A stretch of DNA of 11,034 nucleotides from Roseiarcus sp036502965 (GTDB taxonomy: Bacteria; Pseudomonadota; Alphaproteobacteria; Rhizobiales; Beijerinckiaceae). This document shows, in pieces, positions 6,958-11,034 of this stretch; position 1 is the stretch's first letter, and every line of letters begins with the position of its first letter. The stretch covers positions 1 through 11,034 of the forward strand of contig DASXXT010000150.1 in assembly GCA_036502965.1 (NCBI GenBank), given 5' to 3'. The notes beneath the pieces are model-generated. The model searched no databases and was not told the DNA's origin. It saw only the letters and a program-made list of their open reading frames with translations. The translations under genes were made by a program, and so were the position numbers.

Positions 6958-6977
6958 CCGGGCGCACGGGCGCCCGG
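6958..6977 (+). repeat. Strong hairpin between the lipase gene and cobO
   Basis: CCGGGCGC (6958-6965), loop ACGG and GCGCCCGG (6970-6977) form a perfect eight-base-pair GC stem. It starts 29 nt after the lipase stop and ends 19 nt before the cobO ATG. No T-run follows, so it is not a canonical intrinsic terminator. It could stabilise or process the mRNA, or reduce read-through. Confidence 0.6.
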
Positions 6978-6996
6978 CGCCGCCGGAAAATGCCCC

Positions 6997-7605
6997 ATGA
7001 ACCGCCCCGAAGACGACCGGCACAAGGCCAAAATGGCCAAACGCAAGGCCATTCAAGACGCAGAGGTCGCGGCCAAGCCCATTCTCGAGAAGGGTCTCCT
7101 CATCGTCCACACCGGTCCGGGCAAAGGCAAGTCGACAGCAGCGTTCGGACTCGTTTTGCGCGCCCTCGGCCGTGGCCTTCGCGTTGGCGTAGTGCAGTTC
7201 ATCAAGGGCGCGTGGTCGACAGGCGAGCGTATGGCCATCGAACGCTTCGGCGCCCAGGCCGAGTGGCGAACGATGGGCGAGGGCTTCACTTGGGAGACGC
7301 AGGATCGCGCGCGCGATGTCGCGGCGGCAAGCGCTGCCTGGACGGAGGCAAGGCGCATGATGGCCGATCCTTCGATCCGCCTTCTCGTGCTCGACGAGCT
7401 CAACATCGCGCTGCGCTACGACTATCTGCCGCTTGCTGAAGTCATCGCGGCGCTCGTTGAGCGGCGCCCCGGCCTCCATGTCGTCGTCACCGGCCGCAAC
7501 GCCAAGCCGGAGTTGATCGAGGCGGCCGATTGCGTCACCGAGTTCGCGCTCGTCAAACATCATTTCGCGGCCGGCGTGCGGGCGCAGGAGGCGATCGAAT
7601 TTTGA
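6997..7605 (+). CDS. cobO: Cob(I)yrinic acid a,c-diamide adenosyltransferase (CobO/CobA/BtuR family)
   Basis: CobO attaches the 5'-deoxyadenosyl group of ATP to the reduced corrinoid in the cytoplasm, after cobalt insertion and before CobQ. The 202-residue length matches the family. Visible features are the basic N-terminal helix (MNRPEDDRHKAKMAKRKA), the P-loop TGPGKGKS (39-46), VVQFIKG (65-71), GFTWETQD (96-103), LVLDELN (130-136), VVVTGRNAK (162-170) and the typical C-terminal KHHFAAGVRAQEAIEF. ATG 6997 gives this standard N-terminus; the ribosome site is poor (GGAAAA). An in-frame ATG at 6880 lies inside the lipase gene and is rejected. The stop TGA overlaps the cobQ start by four bases (TTGA), so the two genes are translationally linked. 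Confidence 0.97.
   Translation: MNRPEDDRHKAKMAKRKAIQDAEVAAKPILEKGLLIVHTGPGKGKSTAAFGLVLRALGRGLRVGVVQFIKGAWSTGERMAIERFGAQAEWRTMGEGFTWETQDRARDVAAASAAWTEARRMMADPSIRLLVLDELNIALRYDYLPLAEVIAALVERRPGLHVVVTGRNAKPELIEAADCVTEFALVKHHFAAGVRAQEAIEF
7586..7591 (+). promoter_or_regulatory. Shine-Dalgarno that fixes the TTG start of cobQ
   Basis: AGGAGG lies in the last codons of cobO, 10 nt before TTG 7602. The nearest alternatives are ATG 7620, with a 28-nt spacing, and ATG 7530, which lies deep in cobO and upstream of this site. TTG 7602 is therefore favoured. Confidence 0.75.
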
Positions 7606-9056
7606 CCGCCCGGGCGCTGATGTTCCAGGGGACGGGATCGGACGTCGGCAAGTCGCTGATCGTCGCTGGCCTCTGCCGCGCTTTCGCCCGGCGCGGATTT
7701 CGCGTCCGTCCGTTCAAGCCGCAGAACATGTCGAACAACGCCGCGGTGACGGATGACGGCGGCGAGATCGGTCGCGCTCAGGCGCTGCAGGCGCGCGCAT
7801 GCGGAGTTTCGCCGAGCGTGCATATGAATCCGATTCTATTGAAGCCGCAAAGCGAGGTCGGCGCGCAAGTTGTCGTCCAGGGCAAGGTGATTGGCAATGC
7901 GCCAGCGCGCGAATATCAAGCCCTCAAACCCAAACTGATGAGCGCCGTGCTCGACAGCTACGCTCGCGTGAAGGCGGAGGCTGATCTCGTGCTGGTCGAA
8001 GGCGCGGGCAGCGCAGCCGAGCTCAACTTGCGTGAGGGCGACATCGCCAACATGGGCTTCGCGCGCGCCGCAAACTGCCCGGTCGCGCTAATCGGCGACA
8101 TCGATCGCGGCGGCATTTTCGCCCAGATTCTCGGCGTCAAAGCAGCGCTCGCGCCGGAGGACGCGGCCACCATCATCGGCTTCATCGTCAACAAGTTCCG
8201 CGGCGACGCGACCCTATTCGAGGGCGCCATGGCGACGATCGCTGAGCGCACCGGCTGGCGCGCCTTCGGCCACCTGCCATTCTTCGCCGACGCGGCGCGG
8301 CTGCCAGCGGAAGACGCGTTTAGTCTCGGCGACCGGAAGTCGCGGGTGGCGGGCGCGGTGATCATCGCCGTGCCGATGCTGGCGCGCATCGCCAATTTCG
8401 ACGATTTCGACCCATTGCGCATGGAGCCTTCCATACGCCTTGTCTTTGTGCGCCCCGGCGAGCCCCTGCCGCTCGCCGACCTTGTCATCCTGCCCGGTAG
8501 CAAGGCGACGATCGCCGATCTCAAATTCTTTCGTGAGCAAGGTTGGGATATCGACCTCCTCGCCCATGCGCGGCGCGGCGGGCGCATTCTCGGAATCTGC
8601 GGGGGCTACCAGATGCTGGGCAAAAACGTGGCAGACCCGCGCGGCATGGAGGGGCCGCCGGGCCAGGTCGAGGGCCTGGGGTTGCTTGACGTCGCCACCG
8701 TGCTGACGGCTAAGAAGACGCTGAGCCAAGTCGAAGGCGCGTGTCTCACGAATGGCGCGCCATTCCGGGGCTACGAAATGCATGTCGGCGAGACCAGAGG
8801 TCCGGACTGCACGCGGCCGCTCCTTCGGTTCGCCGATGGGCGCCTCGACGGCGCGATGTCTGCGGGCGGCCAGATCGCCGGCGCCTATGTGCATGGGCTG
8901 TTCGCCGATGATCGCCAGCGCGCGGCGTGGCTCACGGCGCTCGGGACGACGACCGAAATCAGCTACGAGCCCACGATCGAGCGCACGCTCGACGCGCTCG
9001 CCGACCATTGCGAGGCGCATCTCGACTGCGACGCACTGCTCGCGGCTGCGCGGTGA
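7602..9056 (+). CDS. cobQ: Cobyric acid synthase, glutamine-hydrolysing
   Basis: CobQ carries out the four glutamine-dependent amidations that convert adenosylcobyrinic acid a,c-diamide to adenosylcobyric acid. With TTG 7602 the protein has 484 residues, the usual family length. An N-terminal dethiobiotin-synthetase-like ATP domain begins LTARALMFQGTGSDVGKS (P-loop at about 10-18), with KPQNMSNNA (about 40-48), VLVEGAGSAAELNL and GDIDRGGIFA. The C-terminal class I-type glutamine amidotransferase domain has ILPGSK, the nucleophile elbow GICGGYQMLG (Cys333) and the catalytic YVHGLF (His431). All key residues are present. It overlaps cobO by 4 nt. The next gene, 13 nt beyond its stop, converges from the other strand, with no terminator visible between them. 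Confidence 0.97.
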   Translation: MTARALMFQGTGSDVGKSLIVAGLCRAFARRGFRVRPFKPQNMSNNAAVTDDGGEIGRAQALQARACGVSPSVHMNPILLKPQSEVGAQVVVQGKVIGNAPAREYQALKPKLMSAVLDSYARVKAEADLVLVEGAGSAAELNLREGDIANMGFARAANCPVALIGDIDRGGIFAQILGVKAALAPEDAATIIGFIVNKFRGDATLFEGAMATIAERTGWRAFGHLPFFADAARLPAEDAFSLGDRKSRVAGAVIIAVPMLARIANFDDFDPLRMEPSIRLVFVRPGEPLPLADLVILPGSKATIADLKFFREQGWDIDLLAHARRGGRILGICGGYQMLGKNVADPRGMEGPPGQVEGLGLLDVATVLTAKKTLSQVEGACLTNGAPFRGYEMHVGETRGPDCTRPLLRFADGRLDGAMSAGGQIAGAYVHGLFADDRQRAAWLTALGTTTEISYEPTIERTLDALADHCEAHLDCDALLAAAR

Positions 9057-9069
9057 GCGGCGAGGTTTA

Positions 9070-9513
9070 CTACCGCGCACTGATCGTGACGTCGCCGTTT
9101 CCGTCGACGACATAGGCGCGGCATTGGAGGCGCGCCCGACCGGTCAGCCGCTCGGCCATGGCCGCAGGATCGATCGCAGCCGCGGCGAGGCAATCGGTGA
9201 CGACCTTCATGGGGACCGGCTTGCCGACGAGGACTGAGCCGCCAACCGAAGCGAGCCCGAGGAAACGCAGATCGAGGTTACCCTCGTAAGCAACGAAAAG
9301 CTCGGGACGGGCGCTTGGCCCGCAGAAAAGCGTCATCTCATGCGCGGCAGGATGTTCAAACTGAATGTTGCCGAATTCGGCCGTGACGCCGATCACGCGA
9401 GCGGTCGTGCGGCGTGCGATGGCGTCGCCCAGATCAGCGCAACGCGACCGAGCCAGCGCTGGAGATAGGACAGTCATCGCCGCGAACGTCGAAGCGATAA
9501 ACGCAAGTCGCAT
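9070..9513 (-). CDS. Small secreted protein of unknown function with four cysteines
   Basis: The 147-residue product starts with a clear Sec signal (MRLAFIASTFAAMTVLSPALA, cleavage likely after ALA at about residue 21). The mature part has exactly four cysteines (25, 64, 108, 131), compatible with two disulphide bonds in the periplasm. I recognise no domain; the stretch MKVVTDCLAAAAIDPAAMAERL looks helical and the rest mainly beta. ATG 9513 is chosen because it starts the signal peptide. It is convergent with cobQ and lies 156 nt downstream of cobD on the same strand, with its own AT-rich upstream region, so it probably has its own promoter. A link to B12 is not evident. Confidence 0.75.
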   Translation of the reverse strand: MRLAFIASTFAAMTVLSPALARSRCADLGDAIARRTTARVIGVTAEFGNIQFEHPAAHEMTLFCGPSARPELFVAYEGNLDLRFLGLASVGGSVLVGKPVPMKVVTDCLAAAAIDPAAMAERLTGRARLQCRAYVVDGNGDVTISAR

Positions 9514-9561
9514 ATTGAATCTCTATATTATTACATTTTGATTTAGTATTTTATTCGACAA
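9514..9561 (-). promoter_or_regulatory. AT-rich promoter region of the secreted four-cysteine protein
   Basis: These 48 bases are strikingly AT-rich against a very GC-rich background. On the minus strand they contain TTGTCG (9561-9556) and an extended -10-like TGTAATAAT (9535-9527). The spacing between the two is too long for a normal pair, so the extended -10 alone is the better candidate; it would give a leader of only a few bases. The remaining bases to 9669 hold nothing convincing; GGACTCGGAAAACGG at 9644-9658 partly repeats GAGACTCGGAAATGG at 9600-9614. Confidence 0.4.
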
Positions 9562-9669
9562 TCCGGGGTCTATCATCCCTCTCCGCAACCCGCCGCCAGG
9601 AGACTCGGAAATGGCGCCGCAAGCACTTGGAATCGCTCAAAACGGACTCGGAAAACGGCCGCCCTTCCG

Positions 9670-10650
9670 TCACCCCCGGCCTAGGGCCCAAACGGCCGCC
9701 GTCAAGAGCGCCGCTGCCTCGATTACGCATGCGCGCCTGTAGAGTCGCAACGCGCGCCGAATGTCGGAGGCGTCGGCCTCGCGTCGGCCCTCTCCCATAA
9801 ACGCGTCGTCGACCAGCGTCTCTCCATAGACGCGCGGCCCCGCAAGCTTAAGTCCTAGCGCGCCGGCCATCGCCGCTTCGGGCCAGCCGGCGTTGGGCGA
9901 GCGATGGCGCGCGGCGTCGCGCCAGACGGCTCGCGCGGCGTCACGCGCCGAGGCCCCCCGCGTCGCCGCGGCGGCCAGAATGAGCCACAGCGCGGCAAGA
10001 CGGGAGGCGGGCAAATTGACGAGATCGTCGAGCCGCGCCGCGGTCCAGCCGAATGCGCTGTACCGTTCGTCCCTATGACCGATCATGCTGTCGGCAGTGT
10101 TGATCGCCTTGTTGAGCGCGCCGCCGACGAGGCCGCCGAGCGCAATCCACAGGATCGGCGCGACGACGCCGTCGGAAAAATTCTCGGCCAGGCTCTCGAT
10201 CGCCGCTCGAGCGACCCCCGCTTCGTCCAGCACGTCCGGATTGCGACCGACGATCTTCGCGACCGCGCCCCGCCCCTCGTCGAGACCCGCGTCGAGTCCT
10301 TCGGCCACTGCTTTCACGTGGGCGGCGAGGCCGCGCTGCGCCGCCAGGGTCGCGGCGAGAAGGGCAAGCGCGCCAAAACCGAGCGCGCCGGCCGAGACAC
10401 ACGCCCGGGTCGCCGCCCACGAGACAAGCGCGACCGGCGCGAGATAAAGACAAAGCGCGAGGACGCCCGCCGCTCGTCGCGCCGCAAAACTCGCCTCGAC
10501 GCGATTGAGGCTTGCCTCTAGCCAGGCCAGCCAGCGACCCATCCAAGTGACGGGATGGCCAATCGCGCGATAGAGAGGCGCCGGATAGCCGATCAGCGCC
10601 TCGACGATCGTGGCGGCGAGCGCGAGCGGCAGCGAAAGCGGGAGCGACAT
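9670..10650 (-). CDS. cobD: Adenosylcobinamide-phosphate synthase (CobD, CbiB type)
   Basis: This integral membrane enzyme joins adenosylcobyric acid to (R)-1-amino-2-propanol phosphate to give adenosylcobinamide phosphate. In Salmonella naming it is CbiB. The 326-residue protein has several hydrophobic segments (about 5-20, 62-80, 88-104, 163-178, 218-230, 310-325). Family motifs seen are GHPVTWMGRW (31-40), GRNPDVLDE (135-143), ENFSDGVVAPILW (156-168), NKAINTADSM (180-189), GHRDERYSAFGWTAARLDD and SPNAGWPEAAMAG (251-263). The start ATG 10650 has no clear Shine-Dalgarno and shares two base pairs with the divergent cobC ATG. The gene downstream on this strand is the secreted four-cysteine protein, 156 nt away; no clear terminator is seen between them. 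Confidence 0.96.
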   Translation of the reverse strand: MSLPLSLPLALAATIVEALIGYPAPLYRAIGHPVTWMGRWLAWLEASLNRVEASFAARRAAGVLALCLYLAPVALVSWAATRACVSAGALGFGALALLAATLAAQRGLAAHVKAVAEGLDAGLDEGRGAVAKIVGRNPDVLDEAGVARAAIESLAENFSDGVVAPILWIALGGLVGGALNKAINTADSMIGHRDERYSAFGWTAARLDDLVNLPASRLAALWLILAAAATRGASARDAARAVWRDAARHRSPNAGWPEAAMAGALGLKLAGPRVYGETLVDDAFMGEGRREADASDIRRALRLYRRACVIEAAALLTAAVWALGRG

Positions 10651-11034
10651 GACGGCGGGGTTAGATTGGACCGTGGATTACCGGGCGTTCACCTATCACG
10701 GCGGCGCGCTCGAAGTCGCCCGTCGCCTCGCGCCCGACGCGCCCGAGCCCTGGATCGACCTCTCAACCGGCATCAATCCGCACGCCTATCCCCTTCCCGA
10801 TCTGAAGCCCGAAGCGTGGTCGCGGTTTCCCGAGAGCGGCGCGCTCGCGAAGCTCGAGGCCGCCGCGGCGCTCCGCTACGGCCCGGCCACTATAGGCGTG
10901 GTCGCAGGTCCCGGCTCGCAGGCGCTCATCCAGGCGCTGTCTCACATATTGCCCCATGGGGCGGTCGGCGTGTTGAGACCGACCTATGGCGGTTTCGCAG
11001 CGGCCTTCGCCGCCGCGGGCGGTCGCGTCATCGA
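10649..11034 (+). CDS. cobC: CobC, L-threonine-O-3-phosphate decarboxylase-like PLP enzyme (cut by the right edge)
   Basis: CobC is a fold-type I PLP enzyme of the histidinol-phosphate aminotransferase family, expected to supply the aminopropanol phosphate used by CobD (the Salmonella equivalent is confusingly named CobD). About 128 codons are in the window. They include YHGGALEVARRLAPDAPEPW, DLSTGINPHAYP (GINP at 41-44), FPESGALAKLE, AGPGSQALIQAL and LRPTYGGF, all typical of the N-terminal third. The PLP lysine lies beyond the window. ATG 10649 is chosen because GGAG precedes it by 4 nt; GTG 10673 is an alternative that would remove eight residues. It is divergent from cobD with no space between. 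Confidence 0.92.
   Translation, partial: MTAGLDWTVDYRAFTYHGGALEVARRLAPDAPEPWIDLSTGINPHAYPLPDLKPEAWSRFPESGALAKLEAAAALRYGPATIGVVAGPGSQALIQALSHILPHGAVGVLRPTYGGFAAAFAAAGGRVI

Noticed and set aside
9640..9680. A possible intrinsic terminator after cobD
   Set aside because: CGGAA/TTCCG arms are only five bases with a long loop, and the T-run context is poor.
9611..9742. A 43-residue plus-strand ORF with AGGAG eight bases before its ATG
   Set aside because: The ribosome site is attractive, but most of the frame is antisense to the cobD 3' end, the peptide is low complexity and no family is recognised. It would need ribosome profiling to revive.

Overview
The window is a cobalamin (vitamin B12) biosynthesis locus from a GC-rich alphaproteobacterium, most likely of the Hyphomicrobiales. 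That placement is an inference from the aerobic-pathway gene set (cobN, cobW, cobO, cobQ, cobD, cobC), the DUF1636-cobW-cobN order and high-GC codon use; the genus cannot be fixed from sequence alone.

Left third (minus strand, about 5060 to 1): a promoter-like TTGACA element and a cobalamin riboswitch (4850-5025) precede a tight operon: a DUF1636 cysteine-rich protein, the GTPase CobW, and the large cobaltochelatase subunit CobN, which runs off the left edge. Gaps between the genes are only 13-14 nt. Together they form a B12-repressible cobalt insertion module. CobN carries an in-frame insertion of about 134 bp, made of nested palindromes, which adds about 45 low-complexity residues. I consider it the most interesting feature of the window.

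Middle (5043-6929): two genes outside the B12 pathway separate the cobN operon from cobO. One, on the minus strand, encodes a small protein of unknown function with a twin-arginine signal; its last codons overlap the putative riboswitch promoter. The other, on the plus strand, encodes a lipoprotein with a class-3-lipase-like alpha/beta-hydrolase domain. The 336-base gap between their starts holds no gene.

Right part: cobO (corrinoid adenosyltransferase) and cobQ (cobyric acid synthase) overlap by 4 nt on the plus strand, cobQ starting at TTG. A small secreted four-cysteine protein of unknown function lies convergent to cobQ. cobD (adenosylcobinamide-phosphate synthase, CbiB type, minus strand) and cobC (aminotransferase-like threonine-phosphate decarboxylase, plus strand, cut by the right edge) are head to head, with start codons that share two base pairs.

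In pathway order, CobNST (with CobW/DUF1636 as probable accessories) inserts cobalt, CobO adenosylates, CobQ amidates the side chains, and CobC and CobD make and attach the aminopropanol arm. No wholly new multi-gene system is evident. The unusual points are the palindromic insert in CobN, the leader between riboswitch and DUF1636, the cobD/cobC start overlap and the embedded genes of unknown role.
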